A DNA stretch of 64,000 bases. Origin: Paraburkholderia nodosa (lineage in GTDB: Bacteria > Pseudomonadota > Gammaproteobacteria > Burkholderiales > Burkholderiaceae). Location of the stretch: positions 248,001 to 312,000 of the forward strand of contig NZ_MCNV01000002.1 of the NCBI RefSeq assembly GCF_001718195.1, given 5' to 3'. Each line of letters starts with the position of its first letter. The stretch's first letter is position 1. Shown piece after piece: positions 38,477-46,523 of this stretch. Both the position numbers and the translations under genes were made by a program. Under the pieces are notes generated by a model. That model ran no database searches. It was given only the letters and a program-made list of their open reading frames with translations, and was not told the DNA's origin.

Positions 38477-39301
38477 CTAGCTCGCCGCGCCGCGTTGCGG
38501 GACAATCTGGGCGCCGAGCATCCGGCTGATGCGCTCGGCATGAGCGCGCAGCGTGCGCCCCAGCGCGTGCAGGTCGTCGTCATCCAGCCCGTTCTTGAGC
38601 GTCGTCACGCTGATTGCAGCCACGCCTTCGCCGTCTCGGTTCGTGATTGCCGCGCCGACGCAAACCACGCCCAGATTGTCTTCTTCGTCATCGAATGCGT
38701 AGCCGCGCTCGGCGACGAGAATCAGATCCTTCATCAGCTCAGCGGGTGTCAGGCGGGTGTACTCGGTGCGGCGGGGCATGCCGGTATGCGCGAGCAGCTT
38801 GACAACGCGCGCCGGCGGCAATAACGCAAGCAGGGATTTGCCGAGCGCCGAGCAATGCGGGAGTTCGCGTTGTCCGAGCGCGGACGCGATCCGCACGATG
38901 CCGGGCGCCTCCACCCGGTTGATTGCGACGGCATAGCCGTTGTCGTCGAGCACCGCGAGCCGCGACGTGAGACCGGTCGTGTCGGTCAGCTCGCGCAGAA
39001 CCGGCATCGCAAGCTGGGAGATGCCGACGTCTGCCGCCGCCCGGTCGCCGAGGTGCACGAGCGCAAAGCCGAGCCGATAGCGCCGTGAGCCGCCAAGGCG
39101 TACATCGGTGACGTAATGACGGGCGAGCAACGTCTGCAATAACTCGAACGCCGTGCTCTTCGACACGCCGATTGCCATCGCAATTTCGGCAACGGTAAGC
39201 CCCTCGTTATCGCTGGCCCCCAGTGTCTCCAGGACATCGAGCGCCCGGCTGACGCTGCGAAGCGCGTTGCGCTCGCCAATGGTTTGGTCCGTTTGTGTCA
39301 T
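38477..39301 (-). CDS. IclR family transcriptional regulator
   Basis: A 274-residue regulator. The N-terminal winged helix (SVSRALDVLETLGASDNEGLTVAEIAMAIGVSKSTAFELLQTL) precedes the IclR effector domain (CSALGKSLLALLPP, YAFDDEEDNLGVVCVGAAI). It is the first gene of a leftward group with the permease and binding protein and probably controls their transport in response to a small ligand. The alternating half-site array just upstream (39405-39447) is a strong candidate for its operator. Confidence 0.9.
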   Translation of the reverse strand: MTQTDQTIGERNALRSVSRALDVLETLGASDNEGLTVAEIAMAIGVSKSTAFELLQTLLARHYVTDVRLGGSRRYRLGFALVHLGDRAAADVGISQLAMPVLRELTDTTGLTSRLAVLDDNGYAVAINRVEAPGIVRIASALGQRELPHCSALGKSLLALLPPARVVKLLAHTGMPRRTEYTRLTPAELMKDLILVAERGYAFDDEEDNLGVVCVGAAITNRDGEGVAAISVTTLKNGLDDDDLHALGRTLRAHAERISRMLGAQIVPQRGAAS

Positions 39302-39565
39302 TTGTATTTCGTCTTTTATCCGCTAGCGGGCGGTCGAGCGTTTCAGCCAGCTTAGCGCTGCCAATATTGACAGTCATCAAGGTGGAAACTACCATAAATA
39401 ACGCGCCGAACGACGTTCGGCCTGGCCGAACAAAATATCTATTCGGCATACAGGACGCCTGATTCGTGGCGTGCCTCACCCAGGTAAATGACAACAGGAG
39501 GCCGTAGGGCCGGTGACGCGCTCGGGGCATGTATGCGCGGCGCCATATTCCGACGGCAAATAAAG
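39302..39565. other. Divergent region between iclR gene and small gene, with operator array
   Basis: About 260 bases. It contains the GCCGAAC half-site array at 39405-39447. The array is about 100 bases upstream of the iclR start codon and about 120 upstream of the small gene at 39566, so it could control either or both. Confidence 0.45.
39405..39447. promoter_or_regulatory. Alternating GCCGAAC half-site array (candidate IclR operator)
   Basis: GCCGAAC (39405-39411), its inverse GTTCGGC (39415-39421) and GCCGAAC (39425-39431) alternate with exactly 10-base spacing; a degenerate fourth copy ATTCGGC lies at 39441-39447. The middle part forms the 17-base dyad GTTCGGCCTGGCCGAAC. Helical-turn spacing suggests tetramer or multimer binding, as known for IclR-family proteins. 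Confidence 0.55.
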
Positions 39566-39823
39566 ATGGGAACAGTGTCAGAAAGGGGTTTGGACGGTGG
39601 CGGCCAACCGAGAAAGTCGGGTACCTGGTCGTCGCAAGCCGCTCACAGCGATATCCTCCACATCAAATCCGTGATTCAGCGATTGTCTGCAGAGGACCTG
39701 AACGAGTCGCGTTTGCCGCCGGCTTATTGGCGAAAGCGCTTGCAGGAAATCATGCAAAGCCATCAATTGTCGAAAAGCCAGTTCGACGAAATCGACCGGC
39801 TACTCGCGACATTGAAGGAGTAA
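39566..39823 (+). CDS. Small hypothetical protein, about 85 aa
   Basis: The C-terminal half (IKSVIQRLSAEDLNESRLPPAYWRKRLQEIMQSHQLSKSQFDEIDRLLATLKE) is well-formed and helical and looks truly coding; the N-terminal part is less certain. ATG 39566 is chosen, but an earlier in-frame ATG at 39488 exists and no strong Shine-Dalgarno site decides between them. I do not recognise a family. Confidence 0.5.
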   Translation: MGTVSERGLDGGGQPRKSGTWSSQAAHSDILHIKSVIQRLSAEDLNESRLPPAYWRKRLQEIMQSHQLSKSQFDEIDRLLATLKE

Positions 39824-39869
39824 TGGCACACGGCATCGGCGATGGCTCACAGAGCCGTCTTGCCAACGA

Positions 39870-40229
39870 CTAGCAGGCAAAAAGCGAATTCGCGGCGCGC
39901 ACCGATTTACGGTCAACAGCCTGCAAGCGCCACTGCCAAGCCGTTTCGTTGCACGCGCTGTTGTCCGGCCAGCTCGCATCGCCATGGCCCGAGTGAACTT
40001 CCTGCCGTTCGTTCAGGCTCAGACCGCGCATGATGCAAAGGGGTGCATCGGTTTGCGGAGCGCATAAGACCGTCTCGTCGCCGCCGGCGCGGACGTCGCC
40101 CCACGAAGGCAGGTCGACGCCTTCATGTGACTCGCGCGACCAGCGTTTCTGGTCGAGATCGATCCACACAAGGGCGAATTCGTGATTGACTGCCGGGTCA
40201 GAACCATTGATCAGGATGGTCAGTCGCAT
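39870..40229 (-). CDS. Hypothetical protein, about 119 aa
   Basis: A soluble protein starting MRLTILINGSDPAVNHEFALVWIDLDQKRWS. GGAG stands 7 bases upstream of ATG 40229, which supports translation. The central part is rich in Asp/Gly/Ala (SWGDVRAGGDETVLCAPQTDAPLCIM). I recognise no domain. It is convergent with the small gene at 39566 and divergent from the one at 40304. Confidence 0.5.
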   Translation of the reverse strand: MRLTILINGSDPAVNHEFALVWIDLDQKRWSRESHEGVDLPSWGDVRAGGDETVLCAPQTDAPLCIMRGLSLNERQEVHSGHGDASWPDNSACNETAWQWRLQAVDRKSVRAANSLFAC

Positions 40230-40303
40230 GGGCACTCCGTGCAGTGCGGCTAGTGAGTGGGATCGCGGCTCGAATCGCAAGTTGTCAGTCTAGGAGTTCC
40301 GCG

Positions 40304-40480
40304 ATGGAACGCAAGCGGATTTTCCATATATTGGGAAAACTCCGTGGTGCGGATACGCACATAACGCGAAGGCCAGGCTGGGACCCGAAGACGTCGGCGC
40401 AGCTGCGGTTCGCCCAGGGGTCGGAATCAGTTCTCCGCATCCCGGAGTCCGATCTGGTCTATGCTCACGAAATCATATGA
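40304..40480 (+). CDS. Small basic protein upstream of GGDEF-EAL gene, 58 aa
   Basis: A 58-residue basic protein beginning MERKRIFHILGKLRGAD. ATG 40304 follows AGGAG with good spacing. It ends 19 bases before the GTG start of the GGDEF-EAL gene, so the two look co-transcribed. No known family; it could be a leader peptide or a small partner of the signalling protein. Confidence 0.45.
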   Translation: MERKRIFHILGKLRGADTHITRRPGWDPKTSAQLRFAQGSESVLRIPESDLVYAHEII

Positions 40481-40499
40481 TTTGAATCGGGGAGACGAC

Positions 40500-42386
40500 G
40501 TGCTTACGTCCGCCAGGGGCGACAAGTTCTGGACCGCCGGCATTTTGCGCCGCATTTATGTTCTCAGGGTCCTCGGCTACGCGATCGGCTCCATACCCGT
40601 CCTGGCGTTGCTGCACGTGCAACGTGCGCCAGCGCAGCTCTTCGTTGGCGTCCTTGTCATCTGTCTCGTCTGGCCGCATGTCGCTTATTCGCGGGTACGC
40701 AACAACACTGACGACGCCCTCCGCAAAGAGAAATGGAACCTGCTGTTCGATTCGGCGTTCGGCGGCTGGCTGGCCGCGGCGGTTCATTTCGAACCGGTTG
40801 CAACCGTCGTCATCCTGCTGATGTTTGCGCTCGACACCATGGCCGTGGGTGGTTGGCCGCTCTTCGTGGCCGGTGTGGGTGCGAGTGCGGCGGGCCTGAT
40901 CGCCGGGGCCGCAATCTTCGGTATCGCCACCACGCCGCTGGACGTACGGATCGCGCCGGTGTGGCTGCCCATCATCTTCATCTATCCACTCCTGTTCGCC
41001 AAAACGACCCATGACGTGTCGACCAGGCTTCTCGATCGTTCGCGCCGTTTGCGCGAACTCAGCGAGTGCGACAGCCTGACCCGGCTCGCGAATCGTTCGG
41101 CGCTCAGCGCACGATTGCAGGCAGTCCTGACTGACCCCGCCCGCCACGGCGAATCCGTATACGTTGTTTTCCTTGACCTGGACACGTTCAAGACCGTCAA
41201 TGATGCGCTCGGGCACAGCGTCGGCGATCAGCTGCTCGTCGAAGTCGCCGGTCGTCTGCGGGCCTGCGCCCAACCGGGCGACATGCTTGGTCGTTACGGC
41301 GGCGACGAGTTCATGATCGTTGCGCCGCGCGGGCGGGACGACGCGCGCTTCGATCTTCCCGATGCCGTACTCGCGGCAATTGCGAAACCAATGCTCGTCG
41401 GCGGGAACGAGCTCGTGGTGAGCGCCAGCGTCGGCATCAGCGTGTTTCCCGCGGACGGAGACAATGTGGAAACGCTGATCTCGTGCGCGGACATGGCGAT
41501 GTACGCGGCCAAGAGTCATGGCCGCAATTGCTGGGATCGCTATCGGCCTGAAATGGGCGAGAACGCCGACGCAAAGCTCATCCTTTCGGCGCGTCTCAGA
41601 AAGGCGATCGAAACAGGGACGCTGCGCGTGTACTACCAGCCACAGGTCGACATGCGCAACGGCCGCGTGCTCGGCGTCGAAGCACTGGTACGTTGGCACG
41701 ATGAGATATACGGCGACGTCGCCCCGGCCGAATTCGTCTCGATGGCGGAAGCATCGGGATTTGTCGCGATACTCGGCGAGTGGGTGCTGCATGAGGCCTG
41801 CCGGCAGTCGGCGCTTTGGAGGCACATGGGGATTGCGCCCGTGCGCCTGTCGGTCAATCTGTCGCCGCTTCAGTTGCAACGCACGGACATGGTCGAGACT
41901 TTTCAAACCATTCTGCAGGAGACAGGCGTCGATCCGACGATGCTCGAGCTCGAGGTCACCGAGACTGCATTGATGAAGCAACCGGAGATCGCCGCGCGCC
42001 GCCTTCACGAATTTCGCCGCGCGGGTATCCGTATTGCCATCGACGATTTCGGCATGGGCTACTCGAGCCTGAGTCAGTTGCGCGCGCTGCCGGTCGATCG
42101 CATCAAGATCGACCGTGCGTTCGTGCAAGGCATCGGGGAAACGGACACGGGTGCGATCGTGAAGGCGATGGTTACGCTTGCGCAAGCGCTCGGTTTATCC
42201 GTCATCGCAGAAGGTGTGGAGACGCTCGCGCAACAGGAGTTTCTGCTCGCGCTCGGTTGCGTGGAGGCGCAGGGATTCCGCTTCAGCAGGCCGCTCGATG
42301 CAGAAAGCATCACCCGTGTACTCGCCGACGGCAGCCCGCTACCGCGGCCATCGCTTGCCACGCTCGGCGAAAACGTCATCGTCTGA
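40500..42386 (+). CDS. Membrane GGDEF-EAL protein with MASE2-like sensor domain
   Basis: 628 residues. The N-terminal membrane part has RRIYVLRVLGYAIGSIPVLALL, resembling the MASE2 sensor, then a GGDEF domain with an intact GGDEF motif (RYGGDEFMIV) and an EAL domain with EALVRW, IDDFGMGYSSL and EGVETLAQQ. It can both make and break c-di-GMP. GTG 40500 is chosen because GGGGAG precedes it at 40489-40494; ATG 40461 lacks a site and overlaps the small gene. The stop TGA at 42384 is followed in the same frame by a response-regulator remnant. Confidence 0.9.
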   Translation: MLTSARGDKFWTAGILRRIYVLRVLGYAIGSIPVLALLHVQRAPAQLFVGVLVICLVWPHVAYSRVRNNTDDALRKEKWNLLFDSAFGGWLAAAVHFEPVATVVILLMFALDTMAVGGWPLFVAGVGASAAGLIAGAAIFGIATTPLDVRIAPVWLPIIFIYPLLFAKTTHDVSTRLLDRSRRLRELSECDSLTRLANRSALSARLQAVLTDPARHGESVYVVFLDLDTFKTVNDALGHSVGDQLLVEVAGRLRACAQPGDMLGRYGGDEFMIVAPRGRDDARFDLPDAVLAAIAKPMLVGGNELVVSASVGISVFPADGDNVETLISCADMAMYAAKSHGRNCWDRYRPEMGENADAKLILSARLRKAIETGTLRVYYQPQVDMRNGRVLGVEALVRWHDEIYGDVAPAEFVSMAEASGFVAILGEWVLHEACRQSALWRHMGIAPVRLSVNLSPLQLQRTDMVETFQTILQETGVDPTMLELEVTETALMKQPEIAARRLHEFRRAGIRIAIDDFGMGYSSLSQLRALPVDRIKIDRAFVQGIGETDTGAIVKAMVTLAQALGLSVIAEGVETLAQQEFLLALGCVEAQGFRFSRPLDAESITRVLADGSPLPRPSLATLGENVIV

Positions 42387-42884
42387 GCGACGCGACGCGA
42401 CGCGGACGAAGCCATCGAGATACTCGAGGAGCACGGCGCGGACATCGCAGTCCTGGTGACCGACTTCCGCATGCCGGTCAGCAACGGCGATCAACTGCTG
42501 CGCGAAGCCGCCCAACGCTATCCCCGGATCGTGCGGATGCTGGTGACCGCTTACGCCGACAAGGACATGCTGTTGCGGACCGTGAATACGGGAGGCGTAT
42601 TTCGCATCATCGAAAAGCCGCTGCGGATCGACACGGTACGCGAGACGCTGCGCGAGGCGATTGCGCAGTGGACCGAGCGTGAAACGCGTCAGCATGAATT
42701 GCTGGCGATGGATGAAACGCTCGCGTTCCTCGCGCACGAGTTGAACACGCCTTTGGCGACGATCGCACTGATTGCGCAAACCACAATCGTCACCATGCGT
42801 TTCGGCACCCGCAAGGAACGCGCGAAAGCCACTGACACGCAACGGCCGCTAGAACCTCAGTCCTCGCTCGATACACCCGGCTGA
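42387..42884 (+). pseudogene. Remnant of a response regulator-histidine kinase gene
   Basis: In the same frame, straight after the GGDEF-EAL stop, comes a receiver domain lacking its first strand (ATRRDADEAIEILEEHGAD, then the phospho-acceptor Asp in VTDFRMPVSNG), a linker (RETLREAIAQWTERETRQHEL) and a kinase H-box (AFLAHELNTPLATI) that breaks off after about 15 residues into unrelated sequence. It has neither receiver start nor ATPase domain, so it is truncated at both ends. Its end overlaps the 3' end of the convergent hybrid kinase by 28 bases. It probably was a partner of that kinase. Confidence 0.7.
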
Positions 42885-45457
42885 TCGGCCGGGCTGATCG
42901 CAGCCACAAAATATCGATGCAGCGCGTCGGCCGAGCGGTTTCCCAGCGCGGTGGTCTGTTCGAACCAGTCGGTCTCGTCCGGCCATTGGCCATCGAGGAC
43001 CCGCGGATAGATCTGCTTCGCATACAGGTGCAGCGCTTTCGCGCCGATATTCCCGCTGATACCTAGCAGAACGTGCAGCGTCGCGTGCACCGCCCGGATG
43101 TCACCGGCCTCAACGCTAGTTGCAAGCTGCGCGAGAAGCGAGCGAATTTGCGCAATGCCCTTGAGGAAGGTCTGATCCAGCATGTCGAGCGAAGCCAGTT
43201 CGTCGAGATGCGCCTCATCGAGCAGGTCGCTTTCCGCGATCGCTGCCCGAGTTGCGGCCCGAGTTGCAGCTCGATTGGCAACCTGCATGACCGGCACCGC
43301 CGGCCGCTCGCGTTTCTCCGGGGCGCTCGCCACGCGCGAGTGTGCAAACTGTCGCGCGAGACACGCATAGAGCACGCCGACCTGCACCGGTTTCGTCATG
43401 ACCTCATTCATGCCCGCTGCGAGACAGGTCCTGACTGCCGCCATATCGGACTGGCCGGTCAGGGCCACGATAGGCATCTCGCCATACTCGTCCACGCGGG
43501 CGCGAATCCACCCCGCCGCCTCCACGCCATTCATGCCGGGCATGTTCATGTCCATCACGATGGCGTCGACATTGCCACCGCCCTGCAGACGCGCGATCAC
43601 GCCCTGTCCGTTTTCCGCCTCCACGACGCTGGCGCCACATCGCTCCAGATAGCTCTTCGCGACCATCCGGCTGTAGGTGTCGTCGTCCGCGACGAGAATC
43701 GTCTTGCCCGCGAATCCATCGAAGCGCGGGTGGCGCAAATGGCGATCGCCGCTTTCCATGAGCTTTTGCAGCGTACTCACCAGCTCCACCATGCGTATGG
43801 ACTTGCTGATCGTTGCGTCCATGCCGGCGCCCTTCGCGAGCACGCGAGCCAGGTTGTGAGCTTCGGCCGTATAACCGACCACAAGAAGGCCGCCGCCAGC
43901 CAGGTCGGCATCGGAACGGATCTTCTCCGTGGTCGTGTAGCCGTCGAGACCCGGCATATTGATGTCCATCAGCACGAGATCGTAGGCGGAACGCTCTCGA
44001 AGGAGCGTCAGCGCGCGTTCACCGCTCTGCGCTTCGACCACCCGGGCGCCCACCCCTGAAAACGCATGGCAGACTTTCTCGCGTATCACCGCGTCATCAT
44101 CGACAAACAGTATCGTCTTCCCGCTGAAGAACGCCGTGGCGCGCGCGAGAAGCGTCTGCCGGTAAGCCGCGATTTCGCTCTCGGGTATAGCCGGAAACTC
44201 GAGCGTAAACTGGGTGAATTTGCCGGGTTCCGAACGGCACTCGATCGTGCCGCCGAACGAGCGCATCGCACGCTGGCAGTAAGCAAGCCCCAAACCCGTG
44301 CCGGCAGAGTTTCCCTGGGTGCGGAAAGGCTCGAACAGATGGGACATCATCTCGGCTGCAATGCCCGGTCCCGTGTCGTGAACGATCACCTTGTTCCGGT
44401 CGACAGTCAGCGTGAGCGTTGCCGTGGGATGCGCCGCCATGTGATGCAGCGCATTCTTGATCAGATTGAACAAGGTAAACAGATAGACGGTCTCGTCCAC
44501 CTTGAAGGTGAAGTCTTCGAGGACCATCAGTTTGACGCGGCTGCGCTCTTTTCTGCCGCCAAAACCGTACTCGTCGATCGCCTTGCGTGTCGCCTCCGCC
44601 GCGCTCGCATAGTTGAGATTGTCCGACTGCATGGGCTTGGCGCTGACTTCATCGAGCGTCATCGCAATGATTCTGAGCCCGCGGTCGATCGCCAGCTGTC
44701 CGTGCGCGACGTGCTGCGAAAGCGAAGCCACTGCGTCGACGGGCAACGCCGGCGAGGGCTTCGACTCGGCCATCGCGGGCAGCGCCTCCTCGACGCGATC
44801 GAGCACGTACCTGAGCTGGCTGAGCGGATTCCTCATTTCATGGGCGATCGTGCCCGCAAGCGCCCGAAGTGCGCCGTTCTTGGCCTGCGCCGTAATCCCC
44901 CGCATGTTGCTGTAGCTGAACGTAAGGCCCGCGCAGATGCCGAACGCGAAAACCGGCAGGTAGGTGTAGAGCAGCAAGTGGCCGTCGACGTGGAGGGACT
45001 CCGGAGTGACGATCCACGCGCAGAGGATGGCGAGGCCAACCCCGAGCGCGAGGTTCAGCGCCAGCGCGACGAACGACGGAAAAATCGCGATCAGGAAAAA
45101 CATCATCCCGACTTCCGCCATCGACCAGATCATCGAATAGTGGCCGGTGATCAGGTAGTAGGTGAAAAAGAACGGTAGCGTATAAGCTACCGTCAGGAAG
45201 TAATACCACGGCAGGAAAGGCACTGCTGCTGCGGGCCAGAAGCGGCGCAGCAGCAACAGCAGACAGGCGAGCGCGCCGATAACGCGCATCAGCGTGCTTT
45301 CATTGGGCTGGGGGTCGATGTACGTCCACCACAACCAGTACAGCGGATGCCCGATGGTCCCGATGACGCCCACCGCCAGCACGCTAAGGTCCGACAATCC
45401 ATACGCGTCGCGGACCCGCTGCATCAGATAGCGAACGCCTCCTGCCATGCCTTTCAT
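42857..45457 (-). CDS. CqsS/LqsS-like hybrid sensor histidine kinase with two receiver domains and HPt
   Basis: 866 residues. The N-terminal six-helix membrane domain contains IGHPLYWLWWTYIDPQPNES and TLPFFFTYYLITGHYSMIWSM, closely resembling the autoinducer-binding domain of Vibrio CqsS. Then come HisKA (His206 in IAHEMRNP), HATPase (NLIKNALHH, DTGPGI, GTGLGLAY), receiver 1 (Asp498), receiver 2 (Asp636) and a C-terminal HPt (His795), where the usual Lys after the His is Leu. A short RAAT repeat lies before the HPt. It is 28 bases downstream of a KAS III gene on the same strand, so sensor and enzyme form one unit. ATG 45457 is used; ATG 45448 is possible. Confidence 0.88.
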   Translation of the reverse strand: MKGMAGGVRYLMQRVRDAYGLSDLSVLAVGVIGTIGHPLYWLWWTYIDPQPNESTLMRVIGALACLLLLLRRFWPAAAVPFLPWYYFLTVAYTLPFFFTYYLITGHYSMIWSMAEVGMMFFLIAIFPSFVALALNLALGVGLAILCAWIVTPESLHVDGHLLLYTYLPVFAFGICAGLTFSYSNMRGITAQAKNGALRALAGTIAHEMRNPLSQLRYVLDRVEEALPAMAESKPSPALPVDAVASLSQHVAHGQLAIDRGLRIIAMTLDEVSAKPMQSDNLNYASAAEATRKAIDEYGFGGRKERSRVKLMVLEDFTFKVDETVYLFTLFNLIKNALHHMAAHPTATLTLTVDRNKVIVHDTGPGIAAEMMSHLFEPFRTQGNSAGTGLGLAYCQRAMRSFGGTIECRSEPGKFTQFTLEFPAIPESEIAAYRQTLLARATAFFSGKTILFVDDDAVIREKVCHAFSGVGARVVEAQSGERALTLLRERSAYDLVLMDINMPGLDGYTTTEKIRSDADLAGGGLLVVGYTAEAHNLARVLAKGAGMDATISKSIRMVELVSTLQKLMESGDRHLRHPRFDGFAGKTILVADDDTYSRMVAKSYLERCGASVVEAENGQGVIARLQGGGNVDAIVMDMNMPGMNGVEAAGWIRARVDEYGEMPIVALTGQSDMAAVRTCLAAGMNEVMTKPVQVGVLYACLARQFAHSRVASAPEKRERPAVPVMQVANRAATRAATRAAIAESDLLDEAHLDELASLDMLDQTFLKGIAQIRSLLAQLATSVEAGDIRAVHATLHVLLGISGNIGAKALHLYAKQIYPRVLDGQWPDETDWFEQTTALGNRSADALHRYFVAAISPADQPGVSSED

Positions 45458-45485
45458 ATCGTTCTCGTTAGACTGATACCGAGCC

Positions 45486-46523
45486 TCAGAACAGGAAGCT
45501 GCTCACGTTGAACGACATGCCGGCGCTGCCGACCCAGCACAACGCCCTGTCTCCGCGCTTCAGCTTCCCCGTCTCCTTGGCCATTGAAATCGCAGCCGGA
45601 ATCGACGCGGAAACGAGATTCCCGGTATCCGGATAGATGTGATACATCTTATCGTCGATGCCTGCCTTCACGCCGTAACCGTGCCACGCGGCCTTGGAGG
45701 AGGCATGCGTAAACACGATGTCGATGTCTTTTTTGGGAACAGAGAGTCTGGAGAAGACTTCGGTAAGCTCATCTGAATTTTTGTGCAGTTCGTGGCCGAA
45801 CGAGGTAAACCGCATTTCGCCGTTCTTGCCGATACGGTCGGTGGGGTGGCAATACCCCTCGTAACCAGGAATCGGAATCGTGCACAGGTCCGAAACATCC
45901 GGCTTGCCGCGAAACGCAAAGCTGAAGTTATCCGGCTCCTTCGCCACCACCAGCGTGGCCGTCGCCGCTTCGCCTATCGTAAACGACGGCAAGGTATATT
46001 CGACCTGGGCGTGATGCTTGAGCGCAAAATTCGAAGGATAGAGCGGCCCCCCAGCGAGCATATTGAATTCGGCATTCACGATCATCGCGTTCTTATACTG
46101 GCCAGTCTTGAAGAGACTGTCGACGATCGACATGGCCCGCGTCCAGCTCATGCAGGCATCGACCACATCGAAGCATTCGGCGTTTCCAAAGCCGAGCGTG
46201 CTCGCCATCATGTGGCTGTTGCCCGGCTCGAGAAACCCGCGACCGATGCCGACGAAGATGAACAGCTCGATGTGCTCCGGCCTCAGATAGGTTTCCGATA
46301 ACACCTTGCGCGTCGCCATCGCAACGTGATCGATGGGCGACTCATGGCTGTCGCACCAGCGACGATGGACCAGGCCGCTGCGGTCAAGCAGCGTCTTGAT
46401 GGTTCGCACGGTCCTGTCGATGTCGCCATCGAAAGCGGTAGAGTGGGACCGGATCATATCGACGACTTCTTCGTTCGTGACGACCCTCGAAGGGAGACTG
46501 ACTGCGACGTTCTTGATAAGCAT
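45486..46523 (-). CDS. 3-oxoacyl-ACP synthase III family enzyme, candidate signal synthase
   Basis: A 345-residue ketosynthase III (FabH-like). The catalytic triad is intact: Cys124 in DVVDACMSWTRAM, His273 in FTHASSKAAW and Asn302 in YPDTGNLVSASIPAA. The N-terminus MLIKNVAVSLPSRVVTNEEVV is typical. It is not the housekeeping FabH, as it lies apart from the fab cluster and carries unusual segments (for example HHAQVEYTLPSFTIGEAATATLVV). Being directly upstream of a CqsS-like kinase, it may make the signal, as PqsD/PqsBC ketosynthases do for alkylquinolones. ATG 46523 is used; the frame is open to 46637 but unlike coding. Confidence 0.85.
   Translation of the reverse strand: MLIKNVAVSLPSRVVTNEEVVDMIRSHSTAFDGDIDRTVRTIKTLLDRSGLVHRRWCDSHESPIDHVAMATRKVLSETYLRPEHIELFIFVGIGRGFLEPGNSHMMASTLGFGNAECFDVVDACMSWTRAMSIVDSLFKTGQYKNAMIVNAEFNMLAGGPLYPSNFALKHHAQVEYTLPSFTIGEAATATLVVAKEPDNFSFAFRGKPDVSDLCTIPIPGYEGYCHPTDRIGKNGEMRFTSFGHELHKNSDELTEVFSRLSVPKKDIDIVFTHASSKAAWHGYGVKAGIDDKMYHIYPDTGNLVSASIPAAISMAKETGKLKRGDRALCWVGSAGMSFNVSSFLF

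Noticed and set aside
39824..39869. Short hairpin GGCTC-ACA-GAGCC between convergent genes as a terminator
   Set aside because: Only five base pairs and no T-tract on either strand.
40473..42185. Long minus-strand frame opposite the GGDEF-EAL gene
   Set aside because: Composition (Arg, His, Asp-rich) and the clear domain structure on the plus strand show it to be a shadow.
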